The notes under the pieces are model-generated. The model saw only the letters and a list, made by a program, of their open reading frames with translations. It had not been told where the DNA came from and did not search any database. The position numbers and the translations under genes were made by a program. A DNA stretch of 64,000 bases from Diplolepis rosae (Eukaryota; Arthropoda; Insecta; Hymenoptera; Diplolepididae): contig JAPYXD010000713.1 of the NCBI GenBank assembly GCA_030998225.1, forward strand, positions 620,001 through 684,000, given 5' to 3'. Positions 50,292-64,000 of the stretch are shown here, piece by piece (position 1 is the first letter of the stretch; each line of letters opens with the position of its first letter).

Positions 50292-53200
50292 GTGACTTTT
50301 CATATAAACATTAACATCTTTTTTAATCATATCACGTTTGGTCCAATTAATGATGATTTTCCGCACATAACCTTGAAACTTCTGATTCTTTATAAAGCTA
50401 TTACCATCTGTTTTAATCATATCAAGTTAGATCCAATTAATGTTGATTTTCAGCACATAACCTTGAAAATTATTATTCTAAATAAAACCATTACAATCTT
50501 TTCTAATCATATCAATTTTGGTCCAATTAATGATGATTTTTCGCTCATAACGTCAAATCTAGTGACTTTTCATAAAAACATTATCATCTTTTTTAATCAT
50601 ATCAAGTTTGATCCAATTAATAATGATTTTCCGGACATAACCTTGAAGCTTCTGATTCTATATGAAGCCATTACCATCTGTTTTAATCATATCAAGTTCG
50701 ATCCAATTAATGATGATTTTCCGCACATAACCTTGAAACTTCTGATTCTATATAAAACCATTACCATCTGTTCTAATCATATCAAGTTTGGTCCAATTAG
50801 TGATGATTTTTCGCCTATGACCTGAAATCTAGTGACTTTTCATAAAAAAATTATCACTTTTTTAATCATATCAAGTTGGATTCAATTTAGAATGGTTTTC
50901 CACATATAACCTAAAAACTACTAATTTCATATAAAAACATTACCATCTGTTCTAATCATATCAAGTTTGGTCCAATTAGTGATGATTTTTCGCCTATAAC
51001 CTGAAATCTAGTGACTTTTCATAAAAACATTATCATCTTTTTTAATCATATCAAGTTTGATCCAATTAATGATGATTTTCCGCACATAACCTTGAAACTT
51101 CTGATTTTATATGAAACTATAACCATCTGTTTTAATCATATCAAGTTTGATGCAATTAATGATGATTTTTCGCTCATAACCTGAAATCTAGTGATTTTTC
51201 ATAAAAACTGTATCATCTTTTTTAATCATATCAAGTTTGATCCAAGCGATGATGATTTTCCGGACATAACCTTGAAACTTCTGATTCTATATAAAACCAT
51301 TACCATCTGTTCTAATCATATCAAGTTTGATCCAATTGAGGATGATTTTCCGGACATAACCTTGAAGTTTCTGATTCTATATGAAGCCATTACCATCTGT
51401 TTTAATCATATCAAGTTTGGTCCAATTAATGATGATTTTCCGCACATAGCCTTGAAACTTCTGATTCTATATAAAACCATTACCATCTGTTCTAATCATA
51501 TCAAGTTTGGTCCAATTAATGATGATTTTTCGCTTATAACCTAAAATCTAGTGACTTTTCATAAAAACATTATCACCTTTTTTAATCATATCAAGTTTGA
51601 TCCAATTAAGTATGGTTTTCCACACATAACCTAAAAACTACTAATTTCATATAAAAACATTGCTATCTGTTCTAATCATATCAAGTTTGGTACAATTAGT
51701 GATGATTATTCGCCTATAACCTGAAATCTAGTGAAACTTTATCATCTGTTTTAATCATATCAAGTTTGATGCAATTAATGATGATTTTCCGCACATAACC
51801 TTGAAACTTCTGATTTTATATGAAACTATAACCATCTGTTTTAATCATATCAAGTTTGATGCAATTAATGATGATTTTTCGCTCATAACCTGAAATCTAG
51901 TGATTTTTCATAAAAACTGTATCATCTTTTTTAATCATATCAAGTTTGATCCAATTAATGATGATTTTCCGCACATAACCTTGAAACTTCTGATTCTATT
52001 TAAAACCATTACCATCTGTTCTAATCATATCAAGTTTGATCCAATTGAGGATGATTTTCCGGACATAACCTTGAAGTTTCTGATTCTATATGAAGCCATT
52101 ACCATCTGTTTTAATCATATCAAGTTCGATCCAATTAATGATGATTTTCCGCACATAGCCTTGAAACTTCTGATTCTATATAAAACCATTACCATCTGTT
52201 CTAATCATATCAAGTTTGGTCCAATTAGTGATGATTTTTCGCCTATAACCTGAAATCTAGTGACTTTTCATAAAAACATTATCTTCTTTTTTAATCATAT
52301 CAAGTTTGATCCAATTAGTGATGATTTTTCGGTCGTAACCTCAAATCTAGTGACTTTTCATAAAACATCATCAACTGTTTTAATTATATCAAATGTGGTC
52401 CAATTAATGATGATTTTTCGCTCATAACCTGAAATCTAGTGACTTTTCATAAAAACATTATCATCTTTTTTAATCATATCAAGTTTGATCCAATTAATGA
52501 TGATTTTCCGGACATAACCTTGAAACTTCTGATTCTATATAAAAACATTATCATCTTTTTTAATCATATCAAGTTTGATCCAATTAGTGATGATTTTCCG
52601 GACATAACCTTGAAGCTTCTGATTCTATATGAAGCCATTACCATCTGTTTTAATCATATTAATTTCGATCCAATTAATGATGATTTTCCGCACATAACCT
52701 TGAAACTTCTGATTCTATATAAAACCATTACCATCTGTTCTAATCATATCAAGTTTGGTCCAATAAGTGATGATTTTTCGCCTATAACCTGAAATCTAGT
52801 GACTTTTCATAAAAACATCATCACCTTTTTAAATCATATTAAGTTTGGTCCAATTAAGGATGGTTCTCAACACATAACCTAAAAACTACTAATTTCATAT
52901 AAAAACATTATCATCTGTTTAATTAGGATCAATTTTGAACCAATTAATGATGATTTTTCGCTTATATCCTGGAATCTAGTGACTTTTCATAAAAACATTA
53001 TCATCTTTTTTAATCATATCAAGTTTGGTCCAATTAATGATGATTTTTCGGTCGTAACCTCAAATCTAGTGACTTTTCATAAAAACATCATCAACTGTTT
53101 TAATTATATCAAATGTGGTCCAATTAATGATGATTTTCCGCACATAACCTATAAACTACTAATTTCATATGGAAACATAACTATCTGTTTAATTAGGATG

Positions 53201-54597
53201 AATTTTGATCCAATTAATGATGATTTTTCTCTCATAACGTCAAATCTGGTGAATTTTCGTAAAAATATCATCACCTTTTTCAATCATATCAAGTTTGATC
53301 CAATTAAGGATGGTTTTCCACACATAACCTAAAAAACTACTAATTTCATATAAAAACATTACCATCTGTTCTAATCATATCAAGTTTGGTACAATTAGTG
53401 ATGATTTTTCGCCTATAACCTGAAATCTAGTGACTTTTCATAAAAACATTATCATCTTTTTTAATCATATCAAGTTTGATCCAATTAATGATGATTTTCC
53501 GGACATAACCTTGAAACTTCTGATTCTATATAAAACCATTACCATCTGTTCTAATCATATCAAGTTTGGTCCAATTAATGATGATTTTTCGCTCATAACC
53601 TGAAATCTAGTGACTTTTCATAAAAAAATTATCACCTTTTTAATCATATCAAGTTTGATTCAATTTAGAATGGTTTTCCACACATAACCTAAAAACTACT
53701 AATTTCATATAAAAACATTACCATCTGTTCTAATCATATCAAGTTTGGTCCAATTAATGATGATTTTTCGCTCGTAACCTCAAATCTAGTGACTTTTCAT
53801 AAAAACATCATCAACTGTTTTAATTATATCTAATGTGGTCCAATTAATGATGATTTTCCGCACATAACCTAAAACTACTAATTTCATATGGAAACATAAC
53901 TATCTGTTTAATTAGGATGAATTTTGATCCAATTAATGATGATTTTTCTCTCATAACGTCAAATCTAGTGAATTTTCGTAAAAATATCATCACCTTTTTC
54001 AATCATATCAAGTTTAGTCCAATTAAGGATGGTTCTCCACACATAACCTAAAAACTACTAATTTCATATAAAAACATTATCATCTGTTTAATTAGGATCA
54101 ATTTTGAACCAATTAATGATGATTTTTCTCTTATACCCGCGAATCTAGTGACACTTCAGAACACCAGTTTCATCTTTTTTTTTCATATAAAGTTTGGTCC
54201 AATTAATGATGATTTTTCGCTCGTAACCTCAAATCTAGTGACTTTTCATAAAAACATCATCAACTGTTTTAATTATATCAAATGTGGTCCAATTAATGAT
54301 GATTTTCCGCGCATAACCTAAAAACTACTAATTTCATATGGAAACATAACTATCTGTTTAATTAGTATGAATTTTGATCCAATTAATGATGATTTTTCTC
54401 TCATAACGTCAAATCTGGTGAATTTTCGTAAAAATATCATCACCTTTTTTAATCATATCAAGTTTGATCCAATTAAGGATGGTTTTCCACACATAACCTA
54501 AAAACTACTGATTTCATATAAAAACATTATCATTTGTTTAATTAGGATCAAGTTTGATCCAATTAATGATGATTTTTCGCTTATACCCTGGAATCTA
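50292..54597 (+). repeat. Higher-order repeat copy 2 (4306 bp)
   Basis: This is the second unit bounded by the same landmark variant. A 117-codon open stretch beginning at 52439 and another at 52979 encode exactly the same amino acids as stretches 4219 bp upstream, at 48220 and 48760 in copy 1. That shows recent homogenisation between adjacent units. The copy also contains an unusual shortened monomer near 51731 and a mutated one near 54120-54200. Confidence 0.85.
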
Positions 54598-57500
54598 GTG
54601 ACTTTTCATATAAACATTAACATCTTTTTTAATCATATCACGTTTGGTCCAATTAATGATGATTTTCCGCACATAACCTTGCAACTTCTGATTCTATATA
54701 AAGCCATTACCACCTGTTTTAATCATATCAAGTTCGATCCAATTAATGGTGATTTTCCGCACATAACCTTGAAACTTCTGATTCTATATAAAACCATTAC
54801 CATCTGTTCTAATCATATCAATTTTTGTCCAATTAATGATGATTTTTAGCTTATAACCTGAAATCTAGTGACTTTTCATAAAAACATTATCATCTTTTTT
54901 TATCATATCAAGTTTGATCCAATTAATAATGATTTTCCGGACATAACCTTGAAGCTTCTGATTCTATATGAAGCCATTACCCCCTGTTTTAATCATATCA
55001 AGTTCGATCCAATTAATGATGATTTTCCGCACATAACCTTGAAACTTCTGATTCTATATAAAACCATTACCATCTGTTCTAATCATATCAAGTTTGGTCC
55101 AATTAGTGATGATTTTTCGCCTATTACCTGAAATCTAGTGACTTTTCATAAAAACATTATCACCTTTTTCAATCATATCAAGTTTGATCCAATTAAGGAT
55201 GGTTTTCCACACATAACCTAAAAACTACTAATTTCATATAAAAACATTACCATCTGTTCTAATCATATCAAGTTTGGTACAATTAGTGATGATTTTTCGC
55301 CTATAACCTGAAATCTAGTGACTTTTCATAAAAACATTATCATCTTTTTTAATCATATCAAGTTTGATCCAATTAATGATGATTTTCCGGACATAACCTT
55401 GAAACTTCTGATTCTATATAAAACCATTACCATCTGTTCTAATCGTATCAAGTTTGGTGCAATTAATGATGATTTTTCGCTCATAACCTGAAATCTAGTG
55501 ACTTTTCATAAAAACATTATCATCTTTTTTAATCATATCAAGTTTGATCCAATTAATGATGATTTTCCGGACATAACCTTGAAACTTCTGATTCTATATA
55601 AAACCATTACCATCTGTTCTAATCATATCAAGTTTGATCCAATTGAGGATGATTTTCCGGACATAACCTTGAAGTTTCTGATTCTATATGAAGCCATTAC
55701 CATCTGTTTTAATCATATCAAGTTCGATCCAATTAATGATGATTTTCCGCACATAGCCTTGAAACTTCTGATTCTATATAAAACCATTACCATCTGTTCT
55801 AATCATATCAAGTTTGGTCCAATTAGTGATGATTTTTCGCCTATTACCTGAAATCTAGTGACTTTTCATAAAAACATTATCACCTTTTTCAATCATATCA
55901 AGTTTGATCCAATTAAGGATGGTTTTCCACACATAACCTAAAAACTACTAATTTCATATAAAAACATTACCATCTGTTCTAATCATATCAAGTTTGGTAC
56001 AATTAGTGATGAGTTTTGGCCTATAACCTGAAATCTAGTGACTTTTCATAAAAACATTATCATCTGTTTTAATCATATCAAGTTTGATCCAATTAATGAT
56101 GATTTTCCGCACATAACCTTGAAACTTCTGATTTTATATGAAACTATAACCATCTGTTTTAATCATATCAAGTTTGATGCAATTAATGATGATTTTTCGC
56201 TCATAACCTGAAATCTAGTGATTTTTCATAAAAACTGTATCATCTTTTTTAATCATATCAAGTTTGATCCAATTAATGATGATTTTCCGCACATAACCTT
56301 AAACTTCTGATTCTATGTAAAACCATTACCATCTGTTCTAATCATATCAAGTTTGATCCAATTGAGGATGATTTTCCGGACATAACCTTGAAGTTTCTGA
56401 TTCTATATGAAGCCATTACCATCTGTTTTAATCATATCAAGTTCGATCCAATTAATGATGATTTTCCGCACATAACCTTGAAACTTCTGATTCTATATAA
56501 AACCATTACCATCTGTTCTAATCATATCAAGTTTGGTCCAATTAGTGATGATTTTTCGCCTACTACCTGAAATCTAGTGACTTTTCATAAAAACATTATC
56601 ATCTTTTTTAATCATATCAAGTTTGATCCAATTAATGATGATTTTTCGGTCGTAACCTCAAATCTAGTGACTTTTCATAAAACATCATCAACTGTTTTAA
56701 TTATATCAAATGTGGTCCAATTAATGATGATTTTTCGCTCATAACCTGAAATCTAGTGACTTTTCATAAAAACATTATCATCTTTTTTAATCATATCAAG
56801 TTTGATCCAATTAATGATGATTTTCCGGACATAACCTTGAAACTTCTGATTCTATATAAAACCATTACCATCTGTTCTAATCATATCAAGTTTGATCCAT
56901 TTAAGGATGGTTTTCCACACATAACCTTGAAGTTTCTGATTCTATATGAAGCCATTACCATCTGTTTTAATCATATCAAGTTCGATCCAATTAATGATGA
57001 TTTTCCGCACATAGCCTTGAAACTTCTGATTCTATTTAAAACCATTACCATCTGTTTTAATCATATCAAGTTTGGTCCAATTAGTGATGATTTTTCGCCT
57101 ATAACCTGAAATCTAGTGACTTTTCATAAAAACATTATCTTCTTTTTTAATCATATCAAGTTTGATCCAATTAGTGATGATTTTTCGGTCGTAACCTCAA
57201 ATCTAGTGACTTTTCATAAAACATCATCAACTGTTTTAATTATATCAAATGTGGTCCAATTAATGATGATTTTTCGCTCATAACCTGAAATCTAGTGACT
57301 TTTCATAAAAACATTATCATCTTTTTTAATCATATCAAGTTTGATCCAATTAATGATGATTTTCCGGACATAACCTTGAAACTTCTGATTCTATATAAAA
57401 ACATTATCATCTTTTTTAATCATATCAAGTTTGATCCAATTAGTGATGATTTTCCGGACATAACCTTGAAGCTTCTGATTCTATATGAAGCCATTACCAT

Positions 57501-58915
57501 CTGTTTTAATCATATTAATTTCGATCCAATTAATGATGATTTTCCGCACATACCCTTGAAACTTCTGATTCTATATAAAACCATTACCATCTGTTCTAAT
57601 CATATCAAGTTTGGTCCAATTAGTGATGATTTTTCGCCTATAACCTGAAATCTAGTGACTTTTCATAAAAACATCATCACCTTTTTAAATCATATTAAGT
57701 TTGGTCCAATTAAGGATGGTTCTCAACACATAACCTAAAAACTACTAATTTCATATAAAAACATTATCATCTGTTTAATTAGGATCAATTTTGAACCAAT
57801 TAATGATGATTTTTCGCTTATATCCTGGAATCTAGTGACTTTTCATAAAAACATTATCATCTTTTTTAATCATATCAAGTTTGGTCCAATTAATGATGAT
57901 TTTTCGGTCGTAACCTCAAATCTAGTGACTTTTCATAAAAACATCATCAACTGTTTTAATTATATCAAATGTGGTCCAATTAATGATGATTTTCCGCACA
58001 TAACCTAAAAACTACTAATTTCATATGGAAACATAATTATCTGTTTAATTAGGATGAATTTTGATCCAATTAATGATGATTTTTCTCTCATAACGTCAAA
58101 TCTGGTGAATTTTCGTAAAAATATCATCACCTTTTTCAATCATATCAAGTTTGATCCAATTAAGGATGGTTTTCCACACATAACCTAAAAACTACTAATT
58201 TCATATAAAAACATTACCATCTGTTCTAATCATATCAAGTTTGGTACAATTAGTGATGATTTTTCGCCTATAACCTGAAATCTAGTGACTTTTCATAAAA
58301 ACATTATCATCTTTTTTAATCATATCAAGTTTGATCCAATTAATGATGATTTTCCGGACATAACCTTGAAACTTCTGATTCTATATAAAACCATTACCAT
58401 CTGTTCTAATCATATCAAGTTTGGTCCAATTAATGATGATTTTTGGCTCATAACCTGAAATCTAGTGACTTTTCATAAAAACATTATCATTTTTTTTAAT
58501 CATATCAAGTTTGGTCCAATTAATGATGATTTTTCGTTCGTAACCTCAAATCTAGTGACTTTTCATAAAAACATCATCAACTGTTTTGATTATATCAAAT
58601 GTGGTCCAATTAATGATGATTTTCCGCGCATAACCTAAAAAACTACTAATTTCATATGGAAACATTACTATCTGTTTAATTAGAATGAATTTTGATCCAA
58701 TTAATGATGATTTTTCTCTCATAACGTCAAATCTAGTGAATTTTCGTAAAAATATCATCACCTTTTTTAATCATATCAAGTTTGATCCAATTAAGGATGG
58801 TTTTCCACACATAACCTAAAAACTACTGATTTCATATAAAAACATTATCATTTGTTTAATTAGGATCAAGTTTGATCCAATTAATGATGATTTTTCGCTT
58901 ATACCCTGGAATCTA
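54598..58915 (+). repeat. Higher-order repeat copy 3 (4318 bp)
   Basis: This is the third unit bounded by the landmark variant, 4318 bp or about 48 monomers. The segment beginning at 57295 corresponds to 48220 and 52439 in copies 1 and 2. Its spacing from 52439 is 4856 bp, because extra monomers lie inside this unit around 56.0-57.2 kb. Copy-number change therefore happens inside higher-order units, by whole monomers. Confidence 0.83.
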
Positions 58916-61900
58916 GTGACTTTTCATATAAACATTAACATCTTTTTTAATCATATCACGTTTGGTCCAATTAATGATGATTTTCCGCACATAACCTTGA
59001 AACTTCTGATTCTTTATAAAGCTATTACCACCTGTTTTAATCATATCAAGTTCGATCCAATTAATGGTGATTTTCCGCGCATAACCTTGAAACTTCTGAT
59101 TCTATATAAAACCATTACCATCTTTTCTAATCATATCAAGTTTGGTCCAATTAATGATGATTTTTAGCTTATAACCTGAAATCTAGTGACTTTTCATAAA
59201 AACATTATCATCTTTTTTAATCATATCAAGTTTGATCCAATTAATAATGATTTTCCGGACATAACCTTGAAGCTTCTGATTCTATATGAAGCCATTACCA
59301 TCTGTTTTAATCATATCAAGTTCGATCCAATTAATGATGATTTTCCGCACATAACCTTGAAACTTCTGATTCTATATAAAACCATTACCATCTGTTCTAA
59401 TCATATCAAGTTTGGTCCAATTAGTGATGATTTTTCGCCTATTACCTGAAATCTAGTGACTTTTCATAAAAACATTATCACCTTTTTCAATCATATCAAG
59501 TTTGATCCAATTAAGGATGGTTTTCCACACATAACCTAAAAACTACTAATTTCATATAAAAACATTACCATCTGTTCTAATCATATCAAGTTTGGTACAA
59601 TTAGTGATGATTTTTCGCCTATAACCTGAAATCTAGTGACTTTTCATAAAAACATTATCATCTTTTTTAATCATATCAAGTTTGATCCAATTAATGATGA
59701 TTTTCCGGACATAACCTTGAAACTTCTGATTCTATATAAAACCATTACCATCTGTTCTAATCGTATCAAGTTTGGTGCAATTAATGATGATTTTTCGCTC
59801 ATAACCTGAAATCTAGTGACTTTTCATAAAAACATTATCATCTTTTTTAATCATATCAAGTTTGATCCAATTAATGATGATTTTCCGGACATAACCTTGA
59901 AACTTCTGATTCTATATAAAACCATTACCATCTGTTCTAATCATATCAAGTTTGATCCAATTGAGGATGATTTTCCGGACATAACCTTGAAGTTTCTGAT
60001 TCTATATGAAGCCATTACCATCTGTTTTAATCATATCAAGTTCGATCCAATTAATGATGATTTTCCGCACATAGCCTTGAAACTTCTGATTCTATATAAA
60101 ACCATTACCATCTGTTCTAATCATATCAAGTTTGGTCCAATTAGTGATGATTTTTTCGCCTATTACCTGAAATCTAGTGACTTTTCATAAAAACATTATC
60201 ACCTTTTTCAATCATATCAAGTTTGATCCAATTAAGGATGGTTTTCCACACATAACCTAAAAACTACTAATTTCATATAAAAACATTACCATCTGTTCTA
60301 ATCATATCAAGTTTGGTCCAATTAGTGATGATTTTTCGCCTATAACCTGAAATCTAGTGACTTTTCATAAAAACATTATCATCTTTTTTAATCATATCAA
60401 GTTTGATCCAATTAATGATGATTTTCCGGACATAACCTTGAAACTTCTGATTCTATATAAAACCATTACCATCTGTTTTAATCATATCAAGTTTGATGCA
60501 ATTAATGATGATTTTTCGCTCATAACCTGAAATCTAGTGATTTTTCATAAAAACATTATCATCTTTTTTAATCATATCAAGTTTGATCCAATTAATGATG
60601 ATTTTCCGGACATAACCTTGAAACTTCTGATTCTATATAAAACCATTACCATCTGTTCTAATCATATCAAGTTTGATCCAATTGAGGATGATTTTCCGGA
60701 CATAACCTTGAAGTTTCTGATTCTATATGAAGCCATTACCATCTGTTTTAATCATATCAAGTTCGATCCAATTAATGATGATTTTCCGCACATAGCCTTG
60801 AAACTTCTGATTCTATATAAAACCATTACCATCTGTTCTAATCATATCAAGTTTGGTCCAATTAGTGATGATTTTTCGCCTACTACCTGAAATCTAGTGA
60901 CTTTTCATAAAAACATTATCATCTTTTTTAATCATATCAAGTTTGATCCAATTAATGATGATTTTTCGGTCGTAACCTCAAATCTAGTGACTTTTCATAA
61001 AACATCATCAACTGTTTTAATTATATCAAATGTGGTCCAATTAATGAAGATTTTTCGCTCATAACCTGAAATCTAGTGACTTTTCATAAAAACATTATCA
61101 TCTTTTTTAATCATATCAAGTTTGATCCAATTAATGATGATTTTCCGGACATAACCTTGAAACTTCTGATTCTATATAAAAACATTATCATCTTTTTTAA
61201 TCATATCAAGTTTGATCCAATTAGTGATGATTTTCCGGACATAACCTTGAAGCTTCTGATTCTATATGAAGCCATTACCATCTGTTTTAATCATATTAAT
61301 TTCGATCCAATTAATGATGATTTTCCGCACATAACCTTGAAACTTCTGATTCTATATAAAACCATTACCATCTGTTCTAATCATATCAAGTTTGGTCCAA
61401 TAAGTGATGATTTTTCGCCTATAACCTGAAATCTAGTGACTTTTCATAAAAACATCATCACCTTTTTAAATCATATTAAGTTTGGTCCAATTAAGGATGG
61501 TTCTCAACACATAACCTAAAAACTACTAATTTCATATAAAAACATTATCATCTGTTTAATTAGGATCAATTTTGAACCAATTAATGATGATTTTTCGCTT
61601 ATATCCTGGAATCTAGTGACTTTTCATAAAAACATTATCATCTTTTTTAATCATATCAAGTTTGGTCCAATTAATGATGATTTTTCGGTCGTAACCTCAA
61701 ATCTAGTGACTTTTCATAAAAAACATCATCAACTGTTTTAATTATATCAAATGTGGTCCAATTAATGATGATTTTCCGCACATAACCTAAAAAACTACTA
61801 ATTTCATATGGAAACATAACTATCTGTTTAATTAGGATGAATTTTGATCCAAATAAATGATGATTTTTCTCTCATAACGTCAAATCTGGTGAATTTTCGT

Positions 61901-63137
61901 AAAAATATCATCACCTTTTTCAATCATATCAAGTTTGATCCAATTAAGGATGGTTTTCCACACATAACCTAAAAACTACTAATTTCATATAAAAACATTA
62001 CCATCTGTTCTAATCATATCAAGTTTGGTCCAATTAGTGATGAGTTTTGGCCTATAACCTGAAATCTAGTGAAACATTATCATCTTTTTTAATCATATCA
62101 AGTTTGATCCAATTAATGATGATTTTCCGGACATAACCTTGAAACTTCTGATTCTATATAAAACCATTACCATCTGTTCTAATCATATCAAGTTTGGTCC
62201 AATTAGTGATGATTTTTGTCTCATAACCTTAAATCTAGTGACTTTTCATAAAAACATTATCATCTTTTTTAATCATATCAAGTTTGGTCCAATTAATGAT
62301 GATTTTTCGTTCGTAACCTCAAATCTAGTGACTTTTCATAAAAACATCATCAACTGTTTTGATTATATCAAATGTGGTCCAATTAATGATGATTTTCCGC
62401 ACATAACCTAAAAACTACTAATTTCATATGGAAACATAACTATCTGTTTAATTAGGATGAATTTTGATCCAATTAATGATGATTTTTCTCTCATAACGTC
62501 AAATCTAGTGAATTTTCGTAAAAATATCATCACCTTTTTCAATCATATCAAGTTTAGTCCAATTAAGGATGGTTCTCCACACATAACCTAAAAACTACTA
62601 AGTTCATATAAAAACATTATTTTCTGTTTAATTAGGATCAATTTTGAACCAATTAATGATGATTTTTCGCTTATAACCTGGAATCTAGTGACTTTTCATA
62701 AAAACATTATCATCTTTTTTAATCATATAAAGTTTGGTCCAATTAATGATGATTTTTCGCTCGTAACCTCAAATCTAGTGACTTTTCATAAAAACATCAT
62801 CAACTGTTTTAATTATATCAAATGTGGTCCAATTAATGATGATTTTCCGCGCATAACCTAAAAACTACTAATTTCATATGGAAACATAACTATCTGTTTA
62901 ATTAGTATGAATTTTGATCCAATTAATGATGATTTTTCTCTCATAACGTCAAATCTGGTGAATTTTCGTAAAAATATCATCACCTTTTTTAATCATATCA
63001 AGTTTGATCCAATTAAGGATGGTTTTCCACACATAACCTAAAAACTACTGATTTCATATAAAAACATTATCATTTGTTTAATTAGGATCAAGTTTGATCC
63101 AATTAATGATGATTTTTCGCTTATACCCTGGAATCTA
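58916..63137 (+). repeat. Higher-order repeat copy 4 (4222 bp)
   Basis: This is the fourth unit bounded by the landmark variant. The segment at 61076 matches those at 48220, 52439 and 57295. It carries the same 11-bp deletion (loss of cttttcataaa, near 62069) that copy 2 carries near 51731. The next copy begins at 63138 and is cut by the window end. Confidence 0.83.
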
Positions 63138-64000
63138 GTGACTTTTCATATAAACATTAACATCTTTTTTAATCATATCACGTTTGGTCCAATTAATGAT
63201 GATTTTCCGCACATAACCTTGAAACTTCTGATTCTTTATAAAGCCATTACCACCTGTTTTAATCATATCAAGTTCGATCCAATTAATGGTGATTTTCCGC
63301 ACATAACCTGGAAACTTCTGATTCTATATAAAACCATTACCATCTTTTCTAATCATATCAAGTTTGGTCCAATTAATGATGATTTTTAGCTTATAACCTG
63401 AAATCTAGTGACTTTTCATAAAAACATTATCATCTTTTTTAATCATATCAAGTTTGATCCAATTAATAATGATTTTCCGGACATAACCTTGAAGCTTCTG
63501 ATTCTATATGAAGCCATTACCACCTGTTTTAATCATATCAAGTTCGATCCAATTAATGTTGATTTTCCGCACATAACCTGGAAACTTCTGATTCTATATA
63601 AAACCATTACCATCTGTTCTAATCATATCAAGTTTGGTCCAATTAGTGATGATTTTTCGCCTATAACCTGAAATCTAGTGACTTTTCATAAAAACATTAT
63701 CACCTTTTTCAATCATATCAAGTTTGATCCAATTAAGGATGGTTTTCCACACATAACCTAAAAACTACTAATTTCATATAAAAACATTACCATCTGTTCT
63801 AATCATATCAAGTTGGGTACAATTAGTGATGATTTTTCGCCTATAACCTGAAATCTAGTGACTTTTCATAAAAACATTATCATCTTTTTTAATCATATCA
63901 AGTTTGATCCAATTAATGATGATTTTCCGGACATAACCTTGAAACTTCTGATTCTATATAAAACCATTACCATCTGTTCTAATCATATCAAGTTTGGTCC
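63138..64000 (+). repeat. Higher-order repeat copy 5, partial
   Basis: This is the start of a fifth unit after the landmark variant at 63138, cut by the end of the window. Its order of monomers follows the beginnings of the units at 54598 and 58916. Confidence 0.75.

Larger units (their letters stand above)
41761..64000. repeat. 90-bp tandem satellite array, right block
   Basis: This is the same satellite and orientation, running off the end of the window. It is more regularly ordered than the left block: from about 46 kb it consists of higher-order units of about 4.2-4.3 kb. Class-3 units with the linker acctaaaaactac and the variant tccaattaaggatgg are common here. The 96-bp hybrid monomer of the left domain was not seen. 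Several units are scarred by small deletions, for example the same 11-bp loss near 51731 and 62069. I see nothing that is not satellite-derived. Confidence 0.97.

Noticed and set aside
1..64000. tRNA, rRNA or host exons hidden in the array
   Set aside because: I looked for non-periodic stretches and found none outside the two elements. All gaps between the features are recognisable monomers.

Overview
The window is eukaryotic repeat DNA with no recognisable single-copy host gene. About 55 kb of the 64 kb is one tandem satellite with a 90-bp monomer and about 610 units. Two copies of one non-LTR (LINE-type) retrotransposon family of the R1 clade interrupt it. R1-clade elements are typical of arthropods, so the host is most likely an insect. 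I cannot place it to order or species.

Layout: 1-20073 satellite; 20074-24326 element 1 (plus strand); 24327-37182 satellite; 37183 to about 41760 element 2 (minus strand); about 41761-64000 satellite. The satellite is A+T-rich (a representative monomer has 23 G/C in 90). It consists of several monomer classes that share a core around tccaattaatgatgatttt and differ in the first 40 bp and in the linker. The classes are ordered into higher-order repeats: units of about 4.2-4.3 kb at 46-64 kb, 4.5-5.2 kb duplications at 5-14 kb, a 2.79-kb duplication around element 1, and a 1.80-kb duplication at 34-36 kb. A 96-bp hybrid monomer occurs 12 times to the left of 29.1 kb, and I did not see it to the right.

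Both retrotransposons have the same plan. ORF1 is a gag-like protein with three zinc knuckles. It overlaps ORF2, which encodes an apurinic-type endonuclease, a reverse transcriptase with an FADD active site and a C-terminal CX2CX8HX4C finger. A 3' UTR of about 350 nt and a 25-27 nt poly(A) follow. Both copies are 5'-truncated inside ORF1, and both have ORF1 frameshifts. Element 1 keeps a complete 1026-codon ORF2; element 2 has one ORF2 frameshift. Element 1 is flanked by a clear 13-15 bp target-site duplication, element 2 by none.

The points most worth a second look are: the multi-domain higher-order structure of an apparently unnamed 90-bp satellite; a 3' UTR hairpin supported by a compensatory base change between the copies; a 78-codon block of the reverse transcriptase with 7 synonymous and no amino-acid differences; and an ORF2 with no AUG upstream of its first catalytic residue. 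The satellite frame is open for long stretches on the plus strand, but I do not regard it as coding.
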